64,000 bases of DNA, from NCBI RefSeq assembly GCF_003148475.1, contig NZ_QGGG01000005.1:1-64000 (forward strand), read 5' to 3'. This DNA comes from Pseudaminobacter salicylatoxidans. GTDB lineage: Bacteria > Pseudomonadota > Alphaproteobacteria > Rhizobiales > Rhizobiaceae. Shown piece by piece: positions 42,023 through 50,867 of the stretch. A program made the translations under genes and the position numbers. The notes beneath the pieces are model-generated. The model had not been told where the DNA came from. It ran no database searches and worked only from the letters and a program-made list of their open reading frames with translations. Numbering within the stretch: the stretch's first letter is position 1; each line of letters begins with the position of its first letter.

Positions 42023-42058
42023 GATCATGAAATGATCACCTGACGCTCAATATGAGCG
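42023..42058. promoter_or_regulatory. two palindromes upstream of the antitoxin gene
   Basis: GATCAT-GAA-ATGATC (42023-42037) and CGCTCA-ATA-TGAGCG (42044-42058) are perfect 6+3+6 inverted repeats, 6 bases apart, in front of the antitoxin start. They are likely autoregulation sites, one perhaps overlapping the promoter. Confidence 0.55.
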
Positions 42059-42318
42059 CAGATCATGCTCGGTTCAAGTGCTTGCAAGCCGCCGGGCGAG
42101 ACAGAGTTGGCTTCGGCTTGCTCTTGCAGACGGATATGCAGCGGGGAAATCTGTATAAATTCGATCCTATCGTATTGCATATCAATTCGATCAGTTTATA
42201 AAATCACCTCCACACTGCTTGGCTACCAAAGCTTGGAGGACGAGGTGACGGCAGTCCGCACCAGCCTCTGCGTTCGCACGCAGTGTTTCCCGGTTCATTT
42301 CCCAATGGCAGGTTGATC
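42059..42318. promoter_or_regulatory. promoter region of the penicillin-acylase-type gene
   Basis: No gene seen. A -35-like TTGCAT (42175-42180) and a -10-like TATAAA (42197-42202) are spaced 16 bases apart on the plus strand. A 9-base direct repeat AATTCGATC lies at 42158-42166 and 42184-42192, bracketing the -35 region, as an operator might. GATCATGCTC at 42061-42070 resembles the end of the repeat fragment at 41087-41096. Confidence 0.4.
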
Positions 42319-44682
42319 ATGGATTCTCCCGACAAGGCACCATCGGCAGGCGATGTGCGTTCCGTGCGCGGTCTCGCACATCCGGTCGAGATCGCGGTAG
42401 ACCGTTGGGGCATCGCGCATATCCGGGCCGAGGATCGCGACGACCTCTTCTTCGCGCAGGGCTACAACGCCGCGCGTGACCGGCTATGGCAGATCGACCT
42501 GTGGCGCAAGCGCGGGCTCGGCCTGCTGGCCGCGGATTTCGGTCCGGGCTATCTGGCACAGGACCACGCCTCGCGGCTGTTCCTTTATCGCGGTGACATG
42601 GAGGCCGAGTGGGCCGCCTACGCTTCCGACGCGCAGGAAATCTGCGAAGCCTTCGTCTGCGGCATCAACACTTATGTGGACGCGGTCAATGCTGGTGAGC
42701 TGGAACTTCCGCAGGAATTCCAGTTGTTCGGCACGAAGCCGGCGCGCTGGCAGGCGCAGGACGTGGTGCGGATCCGCAGCCACTGCCTGACGCGCAACGC
42801 GATCTCGGAAATCCTGCGTGCCAACGTCACGGCCCAGGCCGGCGCCAAGGCCGATGCGCTGCGCAAGCAGATCGAGCCGGCGGTGGAACCGCATATCGAT
42901 GATGCACTTGGCATCGTGCCGGTTGCCGCAATCGACGTTTTCAAGCTGGCGACGGCAAGCGTCACCTTCAGCCCGGAGCGGCTGGACGCGAAACTGGACG
43001 ATGCATCGCGCTGGAAACGCATCAACACGCTTGGCGAAATCGTGCGCGAAAGCGAAACGCAGGGCTCCAACAACTGGGTGATTTCCGGCGCCCGCACCGA
43101 GACGGGGCGGCCGCTCATGGCAACCGACCCGCACCGCACCCATGCCGTGCCCTCGCTGCGCTACATGGTGCATTTGACCATGCCGGGTTTCGATGCCATC
43201 GGCGCCGGAGAGCCGGCAGTTCCAGGCATCTCGCTCGGCCACAATGGCCATAGCGCTTTTTCGCTCACCATCTTCGGTGCGGATCAGGAAGACGTCTATG
43301 TCTACGAGACCGATCCCGCCAACCCAGGAAATTATCGCTATGGCGATGGCTGGGAAGAGATGGTCGAGGTCGAGGAAGTATTCGAGGTCAGGCATCACCC
43401 CGACCAGAAGCTTGCGCTGCGTTTCACGCGTCACGGGCCGGTCATGCATGAGGACCGCGCCGCGGGCCGCGCCTATGCCTTGCGCACCGTATGGACCGAA
43501 CCGGGCTCGGCCCCCTATATGGCCAGCCTGTCGGTGATGCGCGCCAGATCGCTCGACACTTACCGCGATGCGCTGCGCACCTGGGGCACGCCCTCCATCA
43601 ACCATCTCTACGCCGATGTGACAGGCACCATCGCCTGGCAGACGGTCGGCAAGACGCCCATCCGCCCCAACTGGAACGGGCTTGCCCCCGTGCCGGGCGA
43701 CGGCCGCTACGAATGGCAGGGGCATCTTTCGCTCGACCAGCTGCCTTCGTCGGTCAATCCGGAAAAGGGCTTTCTGGCCACCGCCAATGAGATGAACCTG
43801 CCGCAGGGCTGGGATTCGTCCAGGGCCGCCATCGGCTTCGAATGGGTGGACAAGAGCAGGTCGCAGCGTATCCATCGCGTTCTCGGCGAACAGCCGCGGC
43901 ATCGGCTGTCGGATTCCTGCGCGCTGCAAAACGATCTTCATTCGGAAGCCGCCTCGCGCATGCAGAAGGTTTTGCGGGACGTTGCACTGGCCGGCGAAAC
44001 GGCCACTCATGCGGCCAGGCATTTGCTTGACTGGGATTGCGTCGCAGCATCGACCTCGTCGCCCGCTGCACTGTTTGAAATCTGGGTGACGCGGCACCTC
44101 AAGCCGGCGCTCTACACCGCGTTCGGCGCGGACGAAAAACTCCACGCCCTGCTCCAGCCCGGCGACATCCAGTCCGTGCTCGAAGTCATGGAGCAACCGG
44201 CTGCATGGTTCGAGGAAGACGGCATTTCGCAGCGCCAGCGCATTCTGCAAGAAACGCTCGACGCAGCCTGGCAGGATTGCGAGATGCGGCTGGGTGTTGA
44301 TCCCGCTGGCTGGCAGTGGGGCAAGGTGCATCGCCTGATCCTCGACCATGCGGTCGCAGGCGCCTTCCCGCAGGTTGCGTCGTCCTTCTCCATCGCGCCC
44401 ATTGAGCTTGGCGGATCGGGTTCGACGCCCATGTATGCCGCCTATCGGCCCGGCGACTTCGCCGCCATCACCGGCCCCTCCGTCCGCATGGTCATCGATG
44501 TCGGGGCATGGGACAACAGTCTTTTCATCAACCTGCCCGGCCAGTCTGGCGACGCGCGTTCGCCGCATTATCAGGATCTGGCGCAGGACTGGCTCGCCGG
44601 CCGTTATCACCAGCTCGCCTATTCGCGCGAGGCGGTGGATGCGGTGACAGAGCATCGCATCCTGCTGACCCCTGCGCGGTGA
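42319..44682 (+). CDS. penicillin acylase-family (Ntn hydrolase) amidohydrolase
   Basis: This 787-residue enzyme belongs to the penicillin/AHL acylase family, which is made as a precursor and cut at an N-terminal nucleophile. The nucleophile is Ser250 in QGSNNWVISG, followed by GRPLMATDPHRTHAVPS and FGAGEPAVPGISLGHNGHSAFSLTIF-like blocks; the alpha part has DRWGIAHIRAEDRDDLFFAQGYNAARDRLWQID (region). Unlike secreted relatives it shows no signal peptide, so it is probably cytoplasmic. It ends 11 bases before the convergent IclR gene. It would hydrolyse an amide; the substrate may be related to the downstream dipeptide-type importer operon. Confidence 0.85.
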   Translation: MDSPDKAPSAGDVRSVRGLAHPVEIAVDRWGIAHIRAEDRDDLFFAQGYNAARDRLWQIDLWRKRGLGLLAADFGPGYLAQDHASRLFLYRGDMEAEWAAYASDAQEICEAFVCGINTYVDAVNAGELELPQEFQLFGTKPARWQAQDVVRIRSHCLTRNAISEILRANVTAQAGAKADALRKQIEPAVEPHIDDALGIVPVAAIDVFKLATASVTFSPERLDAKLDDASRWKRINTLGEIVRESETQGSNNWVISGARTETGRPLMATDPHRTHAVPSLRYMVHLTMPGFDAIGAGEPAVPGISLGHNGHSAFSLTIFGADQEDVYVYETDPANPGNYRYGDGWEEMVEVEEVFEVRHHPDQKLALRFTRHGPVMHEDRAAGRAYALRTVWTEPGSAPYMASLSVMRARSLDTYRDALRTWGTPSINHLYADVTGTIAWQTVGKTPIRPNWNGLAPVPGDGRYEWQGHLSLDQLPSSVNPEKGFLATANEMNLPQGWDSSRAAIGFEWVDKSRSQRIHRVLGEQPRHRLSDSCALQNDLHSEAASRMQKVLRDVALAGETATHAARHLLDWDCVAASTSSPAALFEIWVTRHLKPALYTAFGADEKLHALLQPGDIQSVLEVMEQPAAWFEEDGISQRQRILQETLDAAWQDCEMRLGVDPAGWQWGKVHRLILDHAVAGAFPQVASSFSIAPIELGGSGSTPMYAAYRPGDFAAITGPSVRMVIDVGAWDNSLFINLPGQSGDARSPHYQDLAQDWLAGRYHQLAYSREAVDAVTEHRILLTPAR

Positions 44683-44693
44683 AGATGCAGACG

Positions 44694-45476
44694 TCAGTCA
44701 GACAGGGCGCGCGCCGCCTCGATGGCCAGCGGCGCGAAGCGGCGGCGGAACTCCTGTTCCTCCCATTCGCTGAGCGATCCGGCGATGTGAACCGCGCCGA
44801 GCGGGATTCCGCCGCGTGTGACAGCGGCCGCGATGACAATCTCGCCGATCAGGCTTTCCTCGAGCGCGCAGGCGTAGCCGTCCCGCGCCGCTTCCCGTAC
44901 CTTGCCCATGATGATCTCGGGATCGGTGATGGTCTTGGGGGTCTGCGGCCGACGCTCCGAACTGTCGATGATGTGCCTTGCTATCGTCTCGTCGAGATAG
45001 GACAGGCAGGCGCGTCCGCCCGAAGAGCTGAAGGTGGGGATGCGCCGGCCCGCCAGCGTGGCAAAGAACGTCTCGCGCTTGCTCTGCAGACGCAGCGCAT
45101 AGATGATCGTCGCGCGGTCGAAGAGGCTGAAGTCGACCCGTTCCTTGGCCGTTTCACGCAGCGACAGCAGGATCGGCGTGGCGCGCTCGATGACCGGGTT
45201 GGTGCGCAGATAATCGAAGGAACGGTCGAGCAGCCGCTTGCCCGGCAAAAGGCCGGCGTCGTTGGGCGCCTTTTCCAGATAGCCGAGGCTGAGCAAGGTC
45301 TGGGAGATTCGCTGTGCGGCGCTCTTGTCGATGCCGGCGGCCTGCGCAATCTCCCGCAGCGAAAGCGGATACGGCTGGCTGCCGAAGACCTCCAGAACCT
45401 GAAAAGCCCGCGCTACCGAACGCAGGAACAGCCGTTCGTCGACCGTGTCCCGTTCGTCTTGTTCCTTCATGCCCAT
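44694..45476 (-). CDS. IclR-family transcriptional regulator
   Basis: This 260-residue regulator has an N-terminal winged helix (about 15-75, SLREIAQAAGIDKSAAQRISQTLLSLGYL) and the C-terminal IclR effector domain (about 90-255) with TFSSSGGRACLSYLDE and DGYACALEESLIGE. It is divergent from the dipeptide-type ABC operon and convergent with the acylase gene. A perfect 15-base palindrome lies between it and the ABC operon. Confidence 0.88.
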   Translation of the reverse strand: MGMKEQDERDTVDERLFLRSVARAFQVLEVFGSQPYPLSLREIAQAAGIDKSAAQRISQTLLSLGYLEKAPNDAGLLPGKRLLDRSFDYLRTNPVIERATPILLSLRETAKERVDFSLFDRATIIYALRLQSKRETFFATLAGRRIPTFSSSGGRACLSYLDETIARHIIDSSERRPQTPKTITDPEIIMGKVREAARDGYACALEESLIGEIVIAAAVTRGGIPLGAVHIAGSLSEWEEQEFRRRFAPLAIEAARALSD

Positions 45477-45546
45477 CCCTCCGATGGCTTCAACTGAATA
45501 TCCGGCGATTGACGCGGGTTTCGCCGCGTCTTATGTTACTTATCGA

Positions 45547-45561
45547 AACGATCGTATCGTT
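45547..45561. promoter_or_regulatory. candidate IclR operator
   Basis: AACGAT-CGT-ATCGTT, a perfect 6+3+6 inverted repeat in the 262-base gap between the IclR gene and the ABC operon, 23 bases before the small ORF. Size and position fit an IclR site. Confidence 0.55.
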
Positions 45562-45583
45562 AGTCAATACGAAGAGTGAGGAA

Positions 45584-45742
45584 ATGGCTGCCAGCGATCA
45601 AAATTTCCGACGATGTCATGTCAATCATGGCCTCCCCCGCGAAGATATGATCTTTCTGCATCGTCTTGCACACGACAAGGTTGCGTTGCAACAGCCGGGC
45701 TGCGGCCATAACCGTCCCGACTGCGGGGAAGCGCAGCCATGA
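45584..45742 (+). CDS. candidate small protein (52 aa) translationally coupled to the ABC permease
   Basis: An ATG at 45584 follows AGTGAGGAA, the best ribosome binding site in the operon start. The frame runs 52 codons and its stop overlaps the permease start as ATGA. The product is polar (MAASDQNFRRCHVNHG... GCGHNRPDCGEAQP) with Cys and His residues at both ends and has no relative I can name. It may be a leader peptide, a small metal- or ligand-responsive protein, or chance. The coupling makes it worth keeping. Confidence 0.35.
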   Translation: MAASDQNFRRCHVNHGLPREDMIFLHRLAHDKVALQQPGCGHNRPDCGEAQP

Positions 45743-46719
45743 GTTCTCCCTTGCGTGCAGTGCTTTCGCGTCTGGTGAAGTCGGTTGCCGTAGTGCTGGC
45801 AATCGTTCTCCTCAATTTCCTGCTGATCCGCCTCGCGCCCGGCGATCCGGCGTCGGTCATGGCTGGCCAGGCCGGTGCGGCCGACCAGCAGTTCATGGAC
45901 CAGTTGCGTGAACAGTTCGGCCTCGACAAGTCGATCTATGAACAGGCCTGGATTTACCTGAAGGGCATCGCGCAGGGCGATCTCGGCTTCTCCTACCGCC
46001 AGAACACGGCAGTGTGGCAGCTGATCGCCGAAAGACTGCCGGCCACGCTGCTGCTCACCGTTTCGGCCTTCATCTTTGCCCTCATCGCCGGCGTTGTGAT
46101 GGGCGCTATCGCGGCGATGAATGCGGGCCGCAGCCTGGATTTCATCATCTCCGTCGTGTCGCTGGTGTTTTATGCCACGCCGCTGTTCTGGATCGGCCTG
46201 ATGTCGATCCTGCTGTTTTCGGTCTATCTCGGCTGGCTGCCGGCTTTCGGCATGATGACCGTTGGCGCGGGTTACACAGGTTGGGATCATGTGCTCGACG
46301 TTGCGCGTCATCTCGTGCTGCCGGCCACCACCCTCGGCCTGTTCTATATGGCCGTCTATGCACGCATGACGCGGGCTTCGATGCTGGAAGTGCGCGACAT
46401 GGATTTCGTCCGCACCGCCCGCGCCAAGGGCCTGAAGAGCGGCCCGATCGTGCGCCGCCACATCCTGCGCAACGCCATCCTGCCCATCATCACGCTGGCG
46501 GGCATTCAGGCGGGCCAGCTCGTCGGCGGCGCGATCCTCACCGAAACCGTGTTCGGCTGGCCGGGCATCGGACGACTTGCCTTCGACGCGCTGCTACAGC
46601 GCGACTATCAGGTGCTGCTGGGCGTGTTCCTCATCACCTCGGTCATGGTCGTGATCTTCAACATCATCACCGACCTCATCTACCGGGTCGTCGATCCGAG
46701 AATGGGAGCGTCGGCATGA
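45739..46719 (+). CDS. dipeptide/oligopeptide-type ABC transporter permease (DppB family)
   Basis: This 326-residue permease has six membrane segments with the DppB features LLNFLLIRLAPGDPA and YARMTRASMLEVRDMDFVRTARAKGL (coupling loop), plus GGAILTETVFGWPGIGRL. Its ATG at 45739 overlaps a preceding 52-codon frame. Its stop overlaps the DppC-type gene by 4 bases. Substrates of this family include peptides, glycosides and opine-like compounds. Confidence 0.9.
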   Translation: MSSPLRAVLSRLVKSVAVVLAIVLLNFLLIRLAPGDPASVMAGQAGAADQQFMDQLREQFGLDKSIYEQAWIYLKGIAQGDLGFSYRQNTAVWQLIAERLPATLLLTVSAFIFALIAGVVMGAIAAMNAGRSLDFIISVVSLVFYATPLFWIGLMSILLFSVYLGWLPAFGMMTVGAGYTGWDHVLDVARHLVLPATTLGLFYMAVYARMTRASMLEVRDMDFVRTARAKGLKSGPIVRRHILRNAILPIITLAGIQAGQLVGGAILTETVFGWPGIGRLAFDALLQRDYQVLLGVFLITSVMVVIFNIITDLIYRVVDPRMGASA

Positions 46720-47558
46720 ATGCGAGCCTGCGCCGTTTCCTGACCAATCCCAAAGCCGTGGTCGGGCTCGTCATCCTGATGCTGGTCGTGCTCGCCGCGA
46801 TCTTCGCGCCGGTGATCTTCCCGCGCAATCCCTGGCAGATGGCCTCGCGGCCCTTCCTGCCGCCATTTCAGGACGCGAAATTCTGGCTGGGCACCGACAT
46901 GCTGGGCCGCGACATTCTCGCTGGCCTTGCTTACGGCGCGCAGATTTCGCTCATCGTCGGCGTCGCCTCGACGGTTGTCGCGGTGGTCGTGGGCGTGCTC
47001 TTCGGTGCAATGGCCGGCTACTATGGCGGCTTCGTCGACGACGCCCTCATGCGCGTGACCGAATTCTTCCAGACGATCCCGACCTTCGTCTTTGCTCTGT
47101 TGCTCGTGGCGATCCTGTCGCCGTCGGTGATGTCGATCATCATCGCCATCGGCGTGGTGAGCTGGCCGCCCGTGGCGCGGCTGGTGCGTTCCGAGTTCGC
47201 CAGCCTGCGCAGCCGCGATTTCGTCAAGGCGGCGGTCGTGCTCGGCCAGTCCAATCGGCAAATCATCTTTTCCCAGATCCTGCCCAACACCATGTCGCCG
47301 GTGATCGCCATGGCATCGCTGATGGTCGCCTCCGCGATCCTCACCGAAGCGGCCATCAGCTTTCTCGGCCTTGGCGACCCCAACATGATGAGCTGGGGCT
47401 ACATGGTGGGCGCTGCCCGCACTGTTATCCGGCAAGCCTGGTGGATGAGCTTCTTCCCCGGCATCGTCATCCTGCTTGTCGTGCTGGCGCTCAACCTCGT
47501 GGGCGAGGCGCTGAACGACGTGCTCAATCCGCGTCTTGCACGAAAGGGCCGGCAATGA
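46716..47558 (+). CDS. dipeptide-type ABC transporter permease (DppC family)
   Basis: This 280-residue permease starts at 46716 inside the ATGA overlap with the DppB-type gene; a longer frame from 46014 is within that gene. DppC features are FWLGTDMLGRDILAGLAYGAQISL and the coupling loop RLVRSEFASLRSRDFVKAAVVLGQSN, then EAAISFLGLGDPNMMSWGYM. It overlaps the ATPase gene by 4 bases. Confidence 0.92.
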   Translation: MNASLRRFLTNPKAVVGLVILMLVVLAAIFAPVIFPRNPWQMASRPFLPPFQDAKFWLGTDMLGRDILAGLAYGAQISLIVGVASTVVAVVVGVLFGAMAGYYGGFVDDALMRVTEFFQTIPTFVFALLLVAILSPSVMSIIIAIGVVSWPPVARLVRSEFASLRSRDFVKAAVVLGQSNRQIIFSQILPNTMSPVIAMASLMVASAILTEAAISFLGLGDPNMMSWGYMVGAARTVIRQAWWMSFFPGIVILLVVLALNLVGEALNDVLNPRLARKGRQ

Positions 47559-49183
47559 GCGACCCGCTTCTGAAGATAGAAAAGCTGACGGTCGCCCTGC
47601 CCTCGGCCGGCGACCGGGTGAATGCCGTCAGCGATGTCAGCCTGACGCTCGACAAGGGCGAGATCCTCTGCATTGTCGGCGAGTCCGGCTCCGGCAAATC
47701 GATCACCGCCTCCACCGTCATGGGCCTGTTGCCGAGCGACCAGCTCAAGATCACCGGCGGGAGCGTGACCTTCGACGGCATCGACCTTCTGGCGCTGGAC
47801 GAAAACGGCATGCGCAAGGTGCGCGGCGCGCGTATCGGCATGATCTTCCAGGAGCCGATGACGTCGCTCAACCCGGTCATGAAGATCGGGCGGCAGATCG
47901 AGGAAGTCATGGAAGCGCATGGCATTGCGCGCGAAAAACGCCAGGCCCGTGCCATCGAGCTTTTGCAGGCGGTCGGCCTGCCCGAACCCGAGGCCATTGC
48001 CGAGCGCTACCCCTTCCGCCTCTCCGGAGGCCAGCGCCAGCGTGTCATGATCGCCATGGCGCTTGCGCTCGAACCGGACATGCTGATCGCCGACGAGCCG
48101 ACCACCGCGCTCGACGTCACCACACAGGCGCAAATTCTCAAGCTCATCCGCGACCTGCAGCGCGAGCGCGGCATGGGCGTGCTGTTCATCACGCATGATT
48201 TCGGCGTCGTGGCCGACATCGCCGACCGCGTAGCGGTGATGCAGAAGGGCGTCGTGGTCGAGGTCGGTCCGGCCTCGGAAGTGCTGGTATCGCCCGGCCA
48301 TCCCTATACGAAATCGCTGATCGACGCCGTTCCGGGCTTTCGCGAGCAGGCATCGGCAGGCAGCACCGAGGCCCCGGTGCTGAAGGTTTCGGGATTGCGA
48401 AAGGTCTATCGCACCGGCGGCGGGCTGTTTGCCGTGCCGAAGGAATTCGTCGCCGTCAACGACGTCTCCTTCTCCATCGCGCGCGGCGAAACGCTGGGGC
48501 TGGTAGGAGAGAGCGGCTCGGGCAAGTCCACCATCGGCCAATGCGTCATGCGCATAAACGGCATCGACGGCGGCAAGGTCGAGTTCAATGGCAGCGATAT
48601 CGTCAATGCTTCCGGCGCCGCCCTGAAGGCCTATCGGGCCCAGGCACAGATGGTATTTCAGGATCCGTTTGCCTCGCTCAACCCACGACACAAGGTTGGC
48701 CGGTCCATCATGGCCGGGCCGCTGGCGCATGGCGTAGACACCGCCACGGCGCGCAGCCGCATGGAACAGCTCCTGAAGCGCGTCGGCCTCGATGCCTCGG
48801 CGGCGGACCGCTACCCGCATGAATTCTCTGGCGGCCAGCGACAGCGCATCGGCATTGCCCGCGCGCTCGCCGTGGAGCCGGACCTGCTGGTGGCCGACGA
48901 GGCCGTATCCGCGCTCGACGTGTCGGTGCAGGCGCAGGTGCTCGATCTCCTGCGGGAAATTCGCGACGAGTTCCACCTCGCCATGCTCTTCATCACGCAC
49001 GATCTGCGCGTGGCCTCACAGATCTGCGACCGCGTGATCGTGCTGCATCGAGGACGCATCGTCGAGGAAGGCGAAGTCACGAACGTCTTCGGCGACCCGC
49101 AGGATTCCTACACCCGCAATCTCCTGGCCGCCGTGCCGGGACAGAAATGGCATCGGGGCGAACAGCAAGCCTTGCCCGCCTGA
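47555..49183 (+). CDS. fused dipeptide ABC transporter ATP-binding protein (DppD-DppF)
   Basis: This 542-residue protein carries two ABC modules in one chain. The first (about 1-270) has [26 protein letters not shown] and [10 protein letters not shown]; the second (about 278-535) has [27 protein letters not shown] and [13 protein letters not shown]. Walker B of the second unit reads DEAVSALD instead of DEPVSALD, which occurs in this family. The fused form is common in alphaproteobacterial glutathione/peptide importers. It starts at the ATG at 47555 in the DppC overlap. Confidence 0.92.
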   Translation: MSDPLLKIEKLTVALPSAGDRVNAVSDVSLTLDKGEILCIVGESGSGKSITASTVMGLLPSDQLKITGGSVTFDGIDLLALDENGMRKVRGARIGMIFQEPMTSLNPVMKIGRQIEEVMEAHGIAREKRQARAIELLQAVGLPEPEAIAERYPFRLSGGQRQRVMIAMALALEPDMLIADEPTTALDVTTQAQILKLIRDLQRERGMGVLFITHDFGVVADIADRVAVMQKGVVVEVGPASEVLVSPGHPYTKSLIDAVPGFREQASAGSTEAPVLKVSGLRKVYRTGGGLFAVPKEFVAVNDVSFSIARGETLGLVGESGSGKSTIGQCVMRINGIDGGKVEFNGSDIVNASGAALKAYRAQAQMVFQDPFASLNPRHKVGRSIMAGPLAHGVDTATARSRMEQLLKRVGLDASAADRYPHEFSGGQRQRIGIARALAVEPDLLVADEAVSALDVSVQAQVLDLLREIRDEFHLAMLFITHDLRVASQICDRVIVLHRGRIVEEGEVTNVFGDPQDSYTRNLLAAVPGQKWHRGEQQALPA

Positions 49184-49217
49184 ATTTACAAAGACGCTTC
49201 ACCGGAGGAGTGACCAG

Positions 49218-50810
49218 ATGAACGACCTGACAATGAACCGCCGCACGGTGCTGCTTGCCGGCTCGGCCAGCCTGCTTGCCGGCCTCATGCCGCAGATGAC
49301 GCTTGCGCAGTCTAACAACGCCGCGCGCATGAACGTCATCGCGTTCCCGGAGCCGCCGACGCTGTTCATCGGCCTTGACCAGAACGGCTCCACGCAGACC
49401 GTGTCCGGCAAGATCTATGAAAGCCTGCTGAGCTACGACTTCGACTTCACGCCCAAGCCCGGCCTCGCCGAATCCTGGGATGTGTCCGAGGACGGACTGA
49501 CCTACACCTTCCATCTGGTGAAGACCGCCAAGTGGCACGACGGTGAACCGTTCACGGCCGACGACGTGGTGTTCACCACCAAGGAATTCCTGATGGAAGT
49601 GCATCCGCGCGCCCGCGGCATCTTCCAGAACTGCGAAACCATCGAAGCCGTGGACGAACACACCGTCCGCTTCACGCTCAAGCAGCCTTTCGCGCCCTTC
49701 CTGATGGGCTTCGAAATGTCCACCGCGCCGATGATCCCCGCGCATCTCTATCGCGGCACGGATTTCCGCACCAACCCGAACAACAACAAGCCGATCGGCA
49801 CCGGCCCGTTCAAGCTGGCCGAGTGGAATCGCGGCTCCTACATCCGTCTTGAGAAGAACCCCGACTATCACGGCGAAGGCGAGCCGCATCTGGACGAGAT
49901 CATCTTCCAGATACTGCCGGACGCAGGCGCTCGCGCCGTCGCCATCGAGCAGGGACAGGTGCAGCAGGCGCAGTTCTTCGACATCGAGATGTTCGACATC
50001 CAGCGGCTGTCCGAGCTTGGGAACATCCAGCTCATCACCAAGGGCTACGAGTTCTACGCGCCGGTTGCGCGCATCGAGTTCAACACCCGCGTCGAGCCTT
50101 TCAACGACAAACGCTTCCGTCAGGCGATCTGCCATGCGCTGGACAAGCAGCTCTTCGCCGACGCCATCTTCTTCGGCCTCGGCAAGCCGGCGACCGGCCC
50201 GATCAGCAACCGCACCCGCTTCTACGATGCGGATGTGAAACCTTACGACTACGACCTCGAAAAGGCGGCAGCCCTGCTCGACGAAATGGGCCTGAAGCCA
50301 GATGCCAACGGCGTGCGCCGCACCGTGAAGTTCCTGCGTCTGCCGTGGGGGGAGACCTGGGCGCGCTTTGCCGAACTGGTGCAGCAGCAGCTCGCGCTCA
50401 TCGGCATCAAGGTCGAGATCGAGCCGGCCGACCCGGCATCCTGGACCTCCAAATACGCCAACTGGGAATTCGAGATGACCTCGAACTACCCCTATCAGTT
50501 CGGCGATCCGGCGCTCGGCGTGTCGCGCTTCTTCGTTTCCAGCAACATCCGCAAGGGCGTCGCCTATTCCAACTGTACCGGCTACGAGAACCCGGAAGTG
50601 GACGCGCTGTTCGAAAAGGGCGCAACCGCCACCAGCGATGCCGACCGGCAGGCGGCCTATAGCGCGGCACAGAAGATCCTGGTCGAAGACGTGCCGATGG
50701 CATGGCTCGTCGAGGTCGATTTCCCGACCCTGCTCGACAAGGGCTATGAGGACGTCGTCGTGTCAGCAATCGGCGTCAACGAGACCTATCGCAAGGCCCG
50801 CAAGGCCTGA
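49218..50810 (+). CDS. dipeptide-type ABC transporter substrate-binding protein (SBP_bac_5), Tat signal
   Basis: This 530-residue periplasmic receptor has a twin-arginine-type signal (NRRTVLLAGSASLLAGLM) ending at LAQSNN. The SBP_bac_5 core contains YESLLSYDFDFTPKPGLAESWDVSEDGLTYTFHL-type motifs and the central PIGTGPFKL motif. GGAGGAG lies before the ATG at 49218. It follows the ATPase gene by 34 bases. The ligand is not readable; the enzymes next to it suggest an amide- or imide-containing compound. Confidence 0.9.
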   Translation: MNDLTMNRRTVLLAGSASLLAGLMPQMTLAQSNNAARMNVIAFPEPPTLFIGLDQNGSTQTVSGKIYESLLSYDFDFTPKPGLAESWDVSEDGLTYTFHLVKTAKWHDGEPFTADDVVFTTKEFLMEVHPRARGIFQNCETIEAVDEHTVRFTLKQPFAPFLMGFEMSTAPMIPAHLYRGTDFRTNPNNNKPIGTGPFKLAEWNRGSYIRLEKNPDYHGEGEPHLDEIIFQILPDAGARAVAIEQGQVQQAQFFDIEMFDIQRLSELGNIQLITKGYEFYAPVARIEFNTRVEPFNDKRFRQAICHALDKQLFADAIFFGLGKPATGPISNRTRFYDADVKPYDYDLEKAAALLDEMGLKPDANGVRRTVKFLRLPWGETWARFAELVQQQLALIGIKVEIEPADPASWTSKYANWEFEMTSNYPYQFGDPALGVSRFFVSSNIRKGVAYSNCTGYENPEVDALFEKGATATSDADRQAAYSAAQKILVEDVPMAWLVEVDFPTLLDKGYEDVVVSAIGVNETYRKARKA

Positions 50811-50822
50811 GCCGCGAACTCA

Positions 50823-50848
50823 GCGCCCCGGCAATGAAGCCGGGGCGC
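50823..50848. other. strong hairpin after the binding-protein gene
   Basis: A perfect 10-bp stem GCGCCCCGGC/GCCGGGGCGC with a 6-base loop, 12 bases after the binding-protein stop. No T-run follows, so it is more likely an mRNA-stabilising or attenuating element than a terminator. Confidence 0.55.
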
Positions 50849-50867
50849 AACCGATTTCAGGGTGACG

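Noticed and set aside
42484-44655. 723-codon minus-strand frame opposite the acylase gene
   Set aside because: Antisense shadow of a GC-rich gene; no recognisable domain, while the plus frame has the full Ntn-hydrolase pattern.
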